Shown here: positions 1 through 14,600 of the stretch, in pieces
How positions within the stretch are numbered: position 1 is the stretch's first letter
Layout: each line of letters opens with the position of its first letter
NCBI GenBank assembly: GCA_016785225.1
Contig: JAFBJZ010000912.1
Location: 372,001-436,000 of the forward strand
Length of the DNA: 64,000 bases
From: Psettodes erumei
Lineage: Eukaryota; Chordata; Actinopteri; Pleuronectiformes; Psettodidae
Reading direction: 5' to 3'
The notes under the pieces: generated by a model
Told to the model about the DNA's origin: nothing
The model's input: only the letters and a program-made list of their open reading frames with translations
Databases searched by the model: none
Made by a program: the position numbers and the translations under genes

Positions 1-3000
1 TGTCAGCCCCTTCCGAAACTGTTACAAATCATTCCCGGAAAACGACATATTTTTTTATGATCTGACAACACTATGGTTAAGGTCTGGTTAGGTTTAGGCA
101 CAAAAACGACTTGCGTTGTTTTGGGAAAACGAAGACCACGACTTTCTCAAGATTGAGCGATCTGCGTCATCACGATTAAAGCAATAAATACTTGCTAATG
201 TTCGAAGAGGCTGACTCTTGTTGGTAGGGAAATTGATGACTCGTTCACCACCCCAACCCCCTCCCTTTACGGACTTTGTTGCTATGTAGCAGTGTCACAT
301 TACTTGTGACTGGCAAGAATCGTAATTACTACAGCTGCTAGAGGTCTTTGTCACTTGAACCGTAAACATGTCGCTACTGGGCCCTTCGCTGAAGCGACTG
401 ATGCTCCGGTCTGTCGGGATTGCGGTGGCAGTAAAAACAGACTTTCTTTAATGAATATAACAAATGGCAGAAACACCAGACTTAATAATGGCCTTATAAT
501 GACAACTGTAGACACTGCATTTAATGTGAACATATTCCCATTAATGTGATTGCCAGTTTCTTTTCTGCTTAAGAAGGTCAGCGCCCTTCCCGATACTATT
601 CATGAGATCAGATCGTTGCATCCTTGCTGCCACTACAGCAAGAAGAGGGAGGAGGAAACATATTTGTGTGTGTGTGTGTGTGTTCATGTCAGAGCAGGAT
701 AAGTTGACTTAAGTTGCGAGGAAACGCACAGTAATTATTGGGGCCAAAGATGTGAGAGCAATTAGTTCTGTATGCGTCTGTCGTTATGTTTACCCACGGA
801 AGGCGTATCTCATTACGGCAGAAACCTCGACACTCAGCCCACATATTGTGAATTATGCAAGTTTGTTGTGTGAGGTGTGTTGTGAGATATGAGTGCCGCA
901 TGCAGCGCAGTGCTGCGAGGACAGTCGCGGCGACAGGGAGTTTTTATCTGGCCAAGGGTCTGCATTATTGATGCCCATTACCACAGACATTGTCAACTCC
1001 AGACACTGCACGGAGGCAGGCGCTGTCAGGTAAATGTCTCGCTGACCTCCAACAGCACAGATTCCCAGAATGCCTCCGTGCGGCCCGGTGTCTACCTGCG
1101 TGATAAATGAGCACGGCTACCAGGAGCTTATCACCAGTGGAGAAGGTTTTGTTTTATTAAATCAAATCCATGATGTACTGACACCAGCTTAGCGGGAGAC
1201 GAAGATTCAGGTTTGAGGGTTTTTTTTTGACAATATTTAATCCTCCGCCATTGTGTTTGCTTCGATCGCCGAGATTTTAAATGATCTGTAATGAACACAT
1301 AAACGGCTTAATGCGCCGCCTCGTCCTCTCCACACCTGCGATTTCCCCTGTCCATCTAAAAGCTTTCGTTGTGGCTCCACCTTTGCATGCTGGATAGCCT
1401 CTCGGTGGCATTTCCCTTGAGAGAGCTGAATTGATTTTGTGCTATTGATTAACCAGGAGCTGTTTTGCTCCCAGTCACAAAACATCACTTTAAACTACAA
1501 TTTATATGTCACAGAATAGGCTGTGACAGACTGTTGCTGATAGTTTACCAACTCACAGAGAGGTAGGTGTGTGATTGAGTCGAAGGGCTGATAGAACTGT
1601 CCTGGAGCACTCTAATGAATCAGCCTTTCAGACAAGCCCGCCTATAGGCTAGAATGAGCAAGGGAAAATTTGAGCTTGCGCCTTGATACGTCGTGGGAAT
1701 TCAGCGCCTGTGCTTATTTATCTATTTGGTCTTGAATTTCTCAACCTTTTGTACCCAAAGGTCCAATTAAATGAGCATAACAATGGTTGCAGCGTCCACT
1801 CGCTGTGGCCAAAGGAGGAACTGATAAACACCCAGGACAGAGACAACTTTGAAAGCTTTGCTGGGTGAACTGTGAACAAGGAGATTTTTAATGCAGGGGA
1901 AAAACAGATCACATGGCTGGCCAAGTTGCCCAGTGAGATGTTTTGACATGCCGTGAACTTTGCCTTTGGAGCAAAGCGCACGAATTGCAGAAATTGCAGT
2001 AATTGTGCGACACCAATTTGCACAGTGAGAGTGTGGCTTTTTGTCCAGAAAGATGAAAATGGCTGCCGAGCAAGAAAAAGAGAAGAACAAAACAAGAAGA
2101 GAGACGGTAGAGCGAAGGAGAAGACATTTGCTAAATTTTAGTGTGATGAGTCTGGTGATCAGAAAGACGACGTGGAAGGCGAGGGAATAGCAGCTTGGAT
2201 TTGAAAATGTGTTGGAAGATGATGTCCATCTCATGGTTCACTTATTTAATCAATTCCGGGAAACAGAGAAAGAGTCGACAACTCCATCACGGCTGATGAC
2301 AGTGGCAGGTGTCTGTGATGCAAAGAAAATGGAATGTCCCTCAGGGCTGATGAGCACCTAGTAGAGAGAGAGTTACATGGGCTGTTACATGGATTTTTTT
2401 GATTCTTTTTTTAAGATGCAAGTTTGATTCTGTGTGTACGAGAGTGGGCGATACACAGAGCGATGTGCAAGCCGAGGATCTGAGCGCCACAAAGGGCGAC
2501 ACACAAAAGACCCTTTTTGTTCGTGCTCGTTTTGTGTTTGGACTGTTTATTGTGCGCTTTTGTTATGTTCTTCCCATCTGCATTGGGACATTTCTGTTGT
2601 GTCTGTTCCAAACTTGTCTGGCGTGCTTGATTGTGTGCATGCGGAGGATGTGCGTGTGTGTGTGAGTTGTTTTTTTTCCTTCTCTAACTGTGTTCCAGCT
2701 ACCAATGTGTCTGTTCTCAGTGGAACTCGTGAATGTGTATGGGTTTCTCTCTATCTTTCCCTCTGCCTCGACAGTGTAGGGCTTAATTCCGTGGACTAAT
2801 CACACCATATGGTCTCTGTAGTCTTATGTGCTGAGAAGGATGGGATCGAGATGCTGCTGCGGAGTTAGTAGCGGCAGCCTCGCTTGCAGAAACACACAGG
2901 CACGTGCAACTGCAATCCACGGTAGCTGCTGCTTTCTGTTGCCCTCATAACCTGCTTTACCCAAAAAGCAACAAAGGAATTAAAGAAAGTGAGAATTTAA

Positions 3001-6000
3001 AGTTTGGTGGTTTTTTTCGTGCAGCCCATGTAGCGTGGACTGCACATCTGCTGTTTAGACTCCGTCCACAGCTTTGCGTGTCATTTCCCTCGAGCGACCG
3101 ACTCATAATTACTCCTGCCCTTTTTGCCCCCAACGCCACAGCTGCTATTTAATCGAGTAATTTCAATAATTAATTGTGGGAATGTGTGTTCACTTGGTTT
3201 TGATGGATATCTCTCGCTGAGAAATGGCTGTGTCTGTCAAACAGTAAATTGAGGATCTGCCCTGAAATGTTGGGTTTGCCCCATGCATAATTGTATGCTC
3301 AACTGTTACAAATGAGTCACTCAGCTTGTCTCAATATTTGGACTGAGCATGAGATCACCATTTATTTACACTAAATCCTACTTATAGAGCATTACTCTTT
3401 AAAAAAATATTAATGGGGGATCCTGTTCTTCCAATGTGAACATGTGAACATTATCACAGATTTGGGGCATTAGAGTTGATTAAAATTGCTCTTTACCACG
3501 TGTGTTAGCGATAATCATAGATTTCCGTTGTAAACTTTGCTCTGGTAGCATATGCTGCCATAAATCGCAATGAGGTGGGAGAGTTCAACCCTTGGTCTCT
3601 CTCGCACACAGTGGGTGATAAACATTGATCTTGTTTAATCTTGCCGGCCTGCTGCTAATGACGGGAGATGATGTGCCATGCAGGATAGGCTGCCCACTGG
3701 ATTAGATATCTAAATGAGGACTTTATCCTCATCCTCTCTTCCTCGTCCCCCATTACCAATAAGCCAGACCGCAGTCACATGCTGACTTACAATTTAATAC
3801 ATGTGACTGGAGTGTAAAGCATGTTTTGTGTATGCGTGTGCAATGCAGACACAATGGACAAGCCGCGTCCGTGTGAGTTTCTTCGGCGCGCGTCCATGCA
3901 AGCGTGCAGCGTTTGCATTGGAGGAGCGCAGGGCTGGAGTCCGCGCTCGCACTGCCTCTCCATACTAATCAGCTGCACTTCCATAGGAATACATCTGCAG
4001 TCTGCGACTCATTATTGTACCTTTGCACAATAACAGACAGTGATGGGGTTTTCCAAGAATGCCTCCGTCTGTGGGTGTGCTAAACCGACTCAGACCCAGG
4101 TTCTGGTTGCAGTGATAGATTATTGCTGTCTCACCCATACACTGTGGCTTGTTTTTCCATTAAACCCGCGCAGCTCCCTCTGTGGCTTCTGCCTGGCCCT
4201 GGTCCTGCAGTGCGTACGTGTTTGTGGGTGCTGGCGTTTCTTACCATGCATGGGCTGTGTGTGTGTGTATGTGTGTGTGTTCGTTTGTTTGCTTGCCTAT
4301 ACACACGTTTCTATGGAAAGATATCGAAAAGGGCTCTGAGGACAACCCCCATCAATCACCGACTCAGAAGGAAATGGAGAGAGGGATGGAGGATGGAAAG
4401 AGAGATGGAGGTCACCACAGGAAGCAGCATCTGGTGAAGGGGGGGGAGTAAAAGTGGATGAATGGATGGAGCAGTGTGTGCTGGCTCTGATTGAGCTGGG
4501 TAGTGTAGTTTATATCCTTTAGAGATAAGGCCGGGGAGCACTGCTCAGCAGCTTCCTCCCCCTGTAGCTTGAACTGAGCGTGATAATAAGAAAGCGTGAA
4601 TGGGGCAAATTGAATTAATGCCGCGGCACACCATAAAAGCCCTAACTATAATGCATTTTAAAATCCTATAATGAGCAGAGAGCTAAAATAATTTCACACT
4701 TGAGTGAAGAAGATGGCCCTCTAACAGATTTTGGGCCTGGCTGACACTGCTAGGGCTTTTGTCATTTAATGTGACTCTAGGTGCTATGTCAAAATGATAC
4801 TTACTCTTACTTCCTGGGTTACAGCAGCGTGAGGCAAACTTGGCGAACAAGCTATTCAAATTCATGCAACACATACTGAACTTAATCAGAGCAGGGAGAC
4901 TCTGCTTGCCCGCTGATGTCTCGCTTGGGTCAGTTTTACCGTCTTCCGAGTAAAACTGAGTTGCAGTGAGGGCACATCTGCCGTGAAAGTACTCCCTCAT
5001 TACTCTCCATTAACAGCCCTTTCAGTGATGGGGACAGCGGTAGGAGTTGGACCCTATCCTGCTTATGTCCGCACATGACACGCATGCGTGCAGAGAAACG
5101 GCGCAGATGTGTGCTTCTGTATGTACACACGCAGAAACACAAACTGTTTGCACGTGCTCTCAGTGCTCCCATCCTGATCATTACAGTCATGCCGCCATAA
5201 AGCTGAAATTACCTCTCCATCATCAAACTAGGGAAGGAGAGCGAAAGATAGCTCTCTGACACACACTAACACTTACAGAAGGGTGCTGATAGAGACTAAT
5301 GACTAAATGAAAGCCTCTGGTTTGAACAGTGCACCTTCCTGGCTGGAACGGAAGAGAGAAACAGCGTATTAACTACAATCTCTTTCCTGTTCTCTTCTCT
5401 CCTCCTGCTGCTTACCATCCCTTCAGGAGTATATAAATATATATATATTCTGGAGCTGCATTGGGTTACTTGGAACTTCTCATACTTTCCACTTAACCTC
5501 AGGCAACTTTGAGCTGAGGGGTGCATAGAAGCATCTGACTCACGTACTTTTCACAGCACACATGTACACAGCTACGGTTATACATCAGTAGACAAACAAC
5601 ACACACTTAAGAATGCCAGCACGCCGTGCCGACATCACATCCATACATGCACATACAATTTTACACAGGTGAAAGCCCATGAGCACACACGAGTGCACAA
5701 ACGAGACACAATCCAATAAAGCTTCAGTACTCTTTACTTTCCCAAACAAACAGACGCAAACACGTCGTGCATACACGTCGGGAAAACGTACACACCACAT
5801 GTTCCCTGGTCCAGACAGAAAATGAAATCCCAGAGTGAGGGGCAGTGCAGGGCAGGGAGAGGCCAATTTACTGTGTAGCTGTATAACTTGGATCCTCTTA
5901 CCAAGAGATTGCACTGGAATATCCCATCCTGCAGAGTTAACGCTCCTTGCCACCTTTACAAATGACCAGTCTCTGCTGTTAACCGTGCAACAGGGCGTGC

Positions 6001-9000
6001 ACGCGTGCCGCCGCACGTCCGTATCACTTGCAGTATAGTTGGTTGGTGGGCGGACGGTTGGGTGAGTGCACCATAGACTTCACCGTACATATGCTTGAGT
6101 GCATAATATTTCCACACTTCGTGTCTGCCTGGACAGCAGCAACAATGTTTCAACACAAATTTAACAATGCAAAGCCTACTTCACAGCCAGATCTAATTAT
6201 GTGCCATATCATAGATAGTTGTGAAGATACAATACTTGACTACTAATGTAGTGCTTATGCAAATGTAGACTAAGAGTGTACAGTTACAGTCACTGTCAGT
6301 GTACGCTCACTCCAGTCTCATATGTGAAGAAGCAAGGAATCCTACACACTGTCAATCACCGACTCACTCTGCCTTCACTGTCTGTGGTGAGTGGATCGAT
6401 ACAGAAATATTGATGCTTCCGATCCAAAATGTTTCTCTTCTAGGATTGATTCACATATTAAAAGATCCATATCTAAACTCAGTGATTTGGAGTAAATGTG
6501 TGTTTAGAATCAATCACACTATAAAGTAACTATGCTGCCACCAGGACTTATTCTAAATAATACCTGGTTAATAGGAACCGCTTTTCCCTTCACGTCCTTT
6601 TCCGTCATTGTCCTATGTGATCTGTGGCTCTATTCTGTGTAAGCCGCGTGTGCTTTGTGTGATGTGCGTCGGGGGGCTGTGAGCTACTGTGGCAACAATA
6701 CAAACCTTGCTAAGGGTCTGGTGCACAATATGATGAGTTCATGCAGCAGTGGTCTGAAGAAGGAGAGAAGAAAGGTGGTGCTCAGAGGAGATGAGCTTTG
6801 CTCACTGAGTGACTGTGGCAGACAACAGGGGGAGAGAGAGAGAGTGTGTGAAGCTATTGGTGGCGTGACTCACGTCTGTCCGGGCTTCAGTTTGTGTGTT
6901 GATGTTCAGACGGGAGCTACCCGCATGGTTTCATTTCAAACAGGTAGAGATGAATATGCCCACTAAATAAATAAATACGGTTATGAAATAAGTAATGAAT
7001 GCCATGATAAATAGCTATATAAAGATCAGGGCTGCAACTTTTGAGTTCAGCTCAGAGTGAGATTTGTGTCGTTGGGATCACTACGTCAACAGTCAATAAA
7101 ATATCTCTCAGTTGTGTTATTATTTTCAAAGCCCAGGATGCTGAAATGGCACTTTGATTTCCAATATTCAGTATATTCTAATGATAATTATCTATCCACT
7201 TTAAATGATTCACTCAACAGGCAACAGATGTCACCTTAGTAAATGCAGGCCTTTTACTTGGTATCTGATTGGAAAAGAAATCAGTGGTGTTGCACGTCAC
7301 TATTAAAAGCTTCAAGAAAACAGACATTTATTAAAGCGAAAGGAGAGCTACTGTAGCTGAATGCCCATTTTAGCTTCTTAGGTTAATTGCCATCCAATCA
7401 ATTTTTAGGCCTTAAGATCTTGTTCTTACAGAACAAATGGGCTGTCTGCAGCCCCAGTTAGGGAGCTTTTAACTCACAGTCTTTGTAATCTTAGAATACC
7501 TGCAGATAAAGCTGTGTTGTTCCGACTATTTCAAAGACTAGATAAGAGACAGAAGGTGATCAAGCATTTTCAATCAGAGCCTCAAAACTCTGAAGCCTCC
7601 TGCCTTGAGATATAAAAAAACCTCCACGCTGAATCATCTTTTAAGACAAAACTGAAATCCTAATTACCCTGTATTCAGCAGCCAACCTGTCACTGCCCTC
7701 ACTATACTGCAGGACTTATAATGATTTTTTGGGAGCACTGGGTCCTGTTGGCTTTGATGGTGTATTTAGCATTTACTCAAATGGTGAGTGGACTTTGAAG
7801 CCTGTTCTTTGTGTGTTGGTGTTACTCGTCAGTAGATTTATTTTTGGATTTGCCGATGGTTTGGTCATGGTTTTATTGTCCAACTTGAAACAGATGAATG
7901 AACACTGTAACACTCGCGGGGGAAAATAGCATCGTGCTGTCTGCGTAGGGGCAGATGAGAATGTGGATATCAACAAAGTCTCCTAGTTTCTATCAGAGAC
8001 ACGCTGAAGGGTCGGGTTAGCTTGGTTAGCCTGACAGTAGCCTAGCACAAAGGCGAGAGAAAATGTAAGCCTTAGGGTTAGGGTTAGGTCAGGCCCCTGT
8101 TAGCAAATATAGAACCAGATATTTCACAATGTTGTTATTGCTGTTATAAGATCAATGTGTTTTATACTCAGGTTAATGTAAGGCAAGGTACAGCCAAAAC
8201 ATTTCAAATGAAATGTTTCCTTTTTCCTGTCTTACACCCAGTAAATCACTTTTCTCCATTGCTGCCATTATCCACCTGAAGGGGTGCAAAACTGAAGTGA
8301 ATGTATACACAATATTACTGATATTATTGAGTCCCAGGCATCCCCTCTTTGTTTTTCCCTTCCAGTGATTTTGAGTGATTCGAGGCATTTTGACCCCTGT
8401 TCAACCCAGGCACTGTGGCTGCGCAGCAAAGATGAAGAAAGATACTCAATTTTTAACTTCTCCGATAAAGAGACGCATCTGCTCTGTTTGCACTGATGAG
8501 TCAGCTGGGATGCTTTCATTAAGTGTTAATTTGGGAGCCCTGGATGCCTGAAATAACTGCTACCACTTCACTGATCTGTAACCTGGCAAAAAGCAGCGAA
8601 GCACATTTCCTCAAGAAAACGCATGTTTTGTGTTCAATTTTCCTCCTTGTTTGAATTCAGTAATTAAGAAATTCAGTGGCAAGTTTGCAATCTCACGCTA
8701 TGACCCTTAGTAGAATTCTAGCTTTGTTCTTCTCCCTACATTCACCCACGTGCTCTTACTTGGGTTTAAAAAAAAACTCAATATATGCTCTGTAGATCGA
8801 CACACTTGACTTTTCCTCATTAATGCAAATGGATTTTTTCTTTAAACTTCAATTCAGCCCATGTGCATTTAAGTGCATATAATATTACTCCCATTGTTAG
8901 CTTTTTGGACCCAATCAGAGATTTTTTTCCAGCCTTCAAATTGATTATAGTGCCAAAGTCAAGGATCGATAGTGCCCTTTGTCTCTGAAGGACATGGGAA

Positions 9001-10394
9001 GGGAGGGAAAGATTTCATCTGTTTCATCTTTGACTGAGTAAGAATACAGTATGAGGAGGTCGGACAGTTAAACGTCAAGCTTTAAAAATCTTTCAGGAAT
9101 CATTCCTGACATTATGATGTCAGGAGGAAGAAAAGTATTTTTTCAACAAAGAATCTGCCATAACAACAAACAAAGCTGTAGCTCTTCTTATGACACTGGC
9201 TCCTTGGTGTGCTGGACTTTGCTGAATGAGGACTATGACAACACACAACTGTAAAGATCCATGACAGCATCACTCACATTTCATTTTAGAGCAAAGAAAA
9301 TATTTCAGTGGGATGGAAATCAGAAGTGGCTCTATTGGCAGCTATTGACTTTAAAGCAATCTCCCCCTAACTCATGTTTAAAGAAAGTGTGTGAAGATTG
9401 TACTTCAGAAATATAAACTGATTTTGAGGAGATGTTATGAATTTCTTATCTCAGCGGTGCAGGATGGAAGATTTCTCCTGTCTCACAGCACAAAATACCC
9501 ATTAACTACCTGAAGTGTTTCTGATCAGTCCTAATGACTTGGTTATTACTTAGTTGCTGTCAAAACTCGCCTTCTGCTGGTACTCAAAAACAGCCCTGTT
9601 GCAAATTGATCAAATGCTGTAGTGCGCCATGAGTCCGGACTGAGGAGGAGACATAGGCTGACTGAATTGACTAATTGACAAACTTCACTCAACAGTAAGT
9701 GTATTCACACAGACTTAAGGCAAAAAACCTTAATGCAGTATTGCAGTGTGCAATAATTACAATCCCTCACAACTTGTCAGGTGACATACAGTTTTCAGCC
9801 TCAAAAACTGATGCATGTTCCTTTGACCAAGGTTACTGGACTAAAACCTCAAATCCTTCAACACAGTGGAAGGAAGATGGTCCGTTTTTCTCTACAGACC
9901 TGAAACCGTGATACCTTCAGCTGTGCAAGTTCATATCCTCATCCTTATGGGTAGCAGGACTTTGTTGAGTCATTTTGAAAGTGACTAACGTTCCTGCCAT
10001 GGCTGTATTTTTTTTAATCTCCTCTCCTCTCTGTCAGTTCACGTTCACATGATGTGTGGTCACGAGCATTATATTACACAATGTCAGTGCTGGAGGAACA
10101 TAAAGGGGCGCTTGTCCTGATGCATGTGTTTTCTTCAAATGCAAACGGTGCTTAATTCACTCTCAGGCAAGATCACGTGACACAATAGACACTTTTAACT
10201 TGGCACAGTAGGGAAAGCACATTAACGAAGGCTGGACTCCACTTTCAGGTCTCCGGTATTGTGCTTTCTGAGTCACTGACCTGGCTTATTAGGACACTAA
10301 AAGGAATAGAGTCATCAATAATGTTCTTATTTACACATGTGATTTTCTGCTTTGACACGTCAGCAGGGGGATTTGGGTTGTGTGGGTACAAGAC

Positions 10395-10620
10395 TTATAT
10401 TACTCACCCTGAGAGATGATCCACTGTAGCTTGCAATATAAATGAGTCGCTCCCTTTTGCGTTTGTAATAGCCCTTTGCATTATTGCTTGGTGGTCTAAT
10501 TGTGATTTGGGATCCATCTGCTGATCCACCACATTGAGGGAAACCCCACCTCACCTCAAAGCCGTCCACCATCCCCTGCAGTTTTTCCTTCTTATGTAGA
10601 CTCAGGAATTGCCTTTGTCA
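10395..10620 (-). pseudogene. PIF/Harbinger transposase relic
   Basis: The minus strand encodes a peptide with the order VDGF-x-RWGFPQC, then SADGSQI, then PPSNNAKGYYKRK. This matches the region around the first catalytic aspartate of HARBI1/PIF-Harbinger DDE nucleases (family pattern FP-C-GA-DG-H-I then YYNRKG). Just after KRK a +1 frame change restores GSDSFILQATVDH, which fits the family's next block, and a stop follows within a few codons. Upstream on the same strand the reading QRQFLSLHKKEKLQ fits the family but lies behind a stop. It is a decayed, frameshifted fragment; terminal repeats and an intact element were not seen. Confidence 0.72.
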
Positions 10621-11439
10621 GTTGGCATAGCAACACACAAGTCCCAAACACAGAAATGGCATTAGCTGTACCTCTTCCACACAACTCAGACAGGGTGATT
10701 TGTCCACATGCAGTCAAAGTTTTTTACGGAGAATTTCACATCATGTGTGAAAATGTGTGACCCACTGGTCGCGTGTGAATGTCCTGAGCACAATTGTCTC
10801 CCACTAATGCCGAGATCGAGGTTGGCAAATAATATTTTCCAGTCTCAATAGTTGGAATTGCCCATCCATGTATATTAGTTCTTGAATCATTTTTTTTCTT
10901 AGCTAGTCTATGCAAAACCAATCTGGCCGTTGTCTGACATGATAACTGCACGCAGGGCCCTTTGACCTTCTAGTGGAAGTGATATAGGCAGAAATCTGAA
11001 CACAAGTGGCCAGCTGGACATTTTGGAGATACATTACAGACACAGCTGTAAATGGCGATGTGTCCCAGCTGTCCACTTGATTACAGACCAGCCAAGATGC
11101 ATGTTTCTGTCAGGTGGAAACAGGATCAAAATGCCAGCTGTGAAAAGGGTCTATTTACTGAGCAGCCCAGCCCAGAAATAGAGGACAGTGCTAGGAGCTG
11201 GTAGCCCAGGTTGGGGGTTCAGAAAAATACACTCCAGGGCATCAGGACTTACTGAGAGGTCACATTTACATGAATCTGCCTCAGCGGAAATACACAGTGT
11301 CAGAATTCTGCTGGCACTAAATGTAAATTTTAAGTTGTACTTCTACATAACCTCGTCTAGTTCTTGTACAATAAATGTGTAGAAAAATACAAGTTACAAG
11401 ACAAGTAGTTAAAAAACATTTAGCATTCAATCAGTGGCT

Positions 11440-11600
11440 GGCACGAGAGAAGGACATAAAACAAGGGGAGACGGAGAGAGCTGACATGCAGTAAAGGTTC
11501 CTACTTGGGCTTGAACTGGGCACGTTGTGATTACACAGAGTCAGCCTTTTACACTGGCTGCTTTTGTCTGAGAGTTCCTGTGCGTGGGCAGTGCCTGTAG
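11440..11600. repeat. Possible diverged fish dispersed repeat
   Basis: The stretch with gacatgcagtaaagg followed by cttgaactgggcacg and then a cagcctttta-like tail resembles a very common teleost dispersed repeat, in which an 'acagcaaaggg' block precedes a 'gaacccgggc' block. The match is by memory of the pattern and the copy is diverged, so the call is weak. Confidence 0.3.
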
Positions 11601-14600
11601 TGCACAGTCTTACCGGGCTTTAAGCCGTGGAGCCCGGAGTTATGGAGGATCCCACAGAGAGAGGAGAATGATGCACATCGGCCAGTAGCGCCAAGGAAAT
11701 GTGGGTGGTTAATGTGGCTCTATATCTTTTTCTCCCATTCAAAAACAATATGTATGCGACGGGAACGATAATCAGTTATTGATCAATTGACGTGCATTTA
11801 CTCTCTGTTTCAGCCAATAACTACCATGTTGTTTTTTAAATTACTTTAATTAATTGATTGGCAGAGGTTCAGGCCTACGATTCACCACAGAGCAATGTCA
11901 GCACATTAATTATTTAATGTGCATTACTGTGTGAAAAACATGTAATGGAACATCTCACAGATATGAAGGCTGGCTGCGGAAATAATATTTTAAAGCAAAT
12001 TACATATTTCAACATAATTAATATTGTCAGGTTAGTTAAACAATGAAGCCAAGTGGTAAATCATAGGCCAATGGACTTTTTTAAAATATTTTGACCAATT
12101 TATATTATAGGTCCTTTCCCTGAAGGCCACACAGCACCAGTTGGCTATATCTCCATTCAGCACTCGCTCGTCTCTAAACCCTTCTCTTTTATGTGAGAGA
12201 ATAGAAGTGAATAGGGCACATTTTTCTCTGTTCAAAGCAGTAAAACTAAAGGGATTGAATGAGTTGAGTAATTCTTTTGACTGAGCTACGAGAAAAAGCG
12301 AGCCTACCAGAAAGAAGGCCATGGTCTGAGAGCCATCCATCCATCCATCCATCCTCTCAAGCGCCATGCAAGGTTTGAGCCAAGTCTACAGCATGCATTT
12401 GTGATGTGAGTAAACCTAATACTATAAATATGGAGAGTCAAGGGCAGGGTCAGTGGCTTAGATGTACTCACAATACTTGAAGTACATTAGTTGGCGAGTC
12501 ACTACTGTGAGTAAGGGTGGATTCCCACTTTAGACTTAAGTTTATGGTGCTGAAGGACAAGACATTATTAATACAGAGAATATTTAAATATATATGTAAT
12601 TTTTTTGGCGAAGAGCTCGATTTGAGTTGAGGAACCTAGGATATATATTTGAGGAGGCAGTAGTGCCTTTTGCTTGTGGTGCGGGACGTGTGAGGAATAC
12701 TGTTGAAAATAGCAAAGTACAACTAGAGAATTGTTTATTGCGATATTATATTATTTAACAGTTACACCCCAAAGGCCACCCACTGTTGGCTCCTCTTGTT
12801 TTAAAGTGAATGGAAAAGTCTCTTGCAAGAAAGTAAAGTTAAGTAATTTTCTTCTCAGTGTCAAATTTCCCTTTTTCTAATGTGTCTTGGAGGTAAATCT
12901 GAAAGTTGTTGTTCCACTTAAGGATACTAAAGTTTGAAACAGGCTGTTTTTTGAAAGATTGTTCAGTTAGGAGGGAGTGGGAGGGAGTGAACTCCATGAT
13001 TCCCCTCAGTGATCCGATGATGCAAACGTGGCATCAGTATTTTATGCATCTGTGTGGCATGTACTTTATCCCTCTTTTTTATATTTCCATTCCCAATATT
13101 GGCACAAATTGTTTGCACATGTAGTTGCCATAAGACATTTTGGCCGCTTCATCGAGCACCCTTCAGGCCTTTTCTGCAGACATTCAGAGTGAAGACTGTG
13201 CAGAAGTTGAAGACGTCAACTATTTGTAATTGGTCTGGGATGGAAATGCCTCCATGTGTGTTTACACGGCTAGTGTGTCAGCCATTTTGAGCTGCTGCAG
13301 AGTCCAGGGTGTGTGGTTCTGGGATCAGATGAGTTAATAGTTTTTCCGTCCCCAGTGCTTTCAGCATGTTGATCTCCTGCTGACGGTCTCACACGCAGCT
13401 TTAAGCACGGAGGTGGTGGGGGGTTGGTCAGCTTAGAATAGAGCCTCCTTAACTCTGCAAGCATTTGGTTAATGTACCTTATTACTCCCCCATTGAGCTG
13501 ACTTTCACTTTCCATTCACTTGCTGCTAAAAAAGCACCCCTGGAATTCCTTGTCTCAAACGGACCATTGATATTTATGCTTGCAGACGCAGTTTGTTCAA
13601 TTCCTCACAGAAATATCGGTATTTTCATTTCCTTCCTCATTGGACATAGGAAGAACAAGGGGATCCATCAGAAAAACCCTGTGTTATTAATTAGACTGTA
13701 TGTTCTGTCTTAATTTGCTCTGCTGCTGTATGTTTTCTTTCCAATCATGGACGCTCCCAGCAATCTACTCTTGTGCGTCGCCATTTGTTTTGCTTCCTTT
13801 GTGCTCATGTCTCTGTAATGTTGTTTTACGTTTTTCTGCTAAGCATCACACAATACTTCTTCCTCCGCGCTGCCTGCCTCTTCCCCCTCTCCATCTCGTC
13901 CTCTCCCTCTGTAGAGATGTGCGTCTGTATCTGTGCCTCTCTGCTTCTCTCTGTTTTCCTCTCATCTCCTTCCCACACACACTCAGTGTCCTTCTACTGT
14001 GGGCAGTGTATATGTGCACAGAAGCACTTGAGACAACTTTTTTTTTTTCATACAGGCAAGCCACTTAGCAGCTTTATATAGCAACTACCCAAGGAGAGGA
14101 TTAACAGCAGGAAACATCAACAGAATGGCTCGCAGTGATATAGAACACGCACTCGCACACAACTCGCATGCATGCGTGCGCACACACTTCTTGTGCTCGC
14201 TGAGCCTTGGCCAACCGCACAGGCTGCACCGCTGTCACCCACCTTTGTATAATACATTATGATGCTCTTATCCTCATGGGATTGTGGTGCACAGTGTAGA
14301 CCAGCATTTCATCACACAAAGCGCAAGAAAGCACACTTGACTTTCGAAAAAATCCCGAGGAGCCTCTGCCTTGCCCGCTTATTTGATCACATCTCCTTGT
14401 CTCCGTCAGGTGAGGCAGATTGTGTCGGTTTGGTGCCCATGGGGCGTCGCTGGCAGACGCTTCTCCACTTTACTCACCAGATCAGAGAGAGGCCTCGCGC
14501 GTTGGCAGCCTCAGCACACAGGGCACGCACCCTCGCTCGCACACGAGCGGTCTCTCACCTCACTAGCACACACTCGAACACACTAGTACATTCTTCATTA

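Noticed and set aside
7430..7690. Possible LINE C-terminus-like segment
   Set aside because: A few words resemble fish LINE endings but frames break too often to support a call.
8065..8092. TTAGGG-like run
   Set aside because: Only about two to three units; too short to be an interstitial telomere tract.
13700..14081. Two overlapping Leu/Cys/Ser-rich open frames
   Set aside because: They translate a pyrimidine-rich stretch and resemble no known family.
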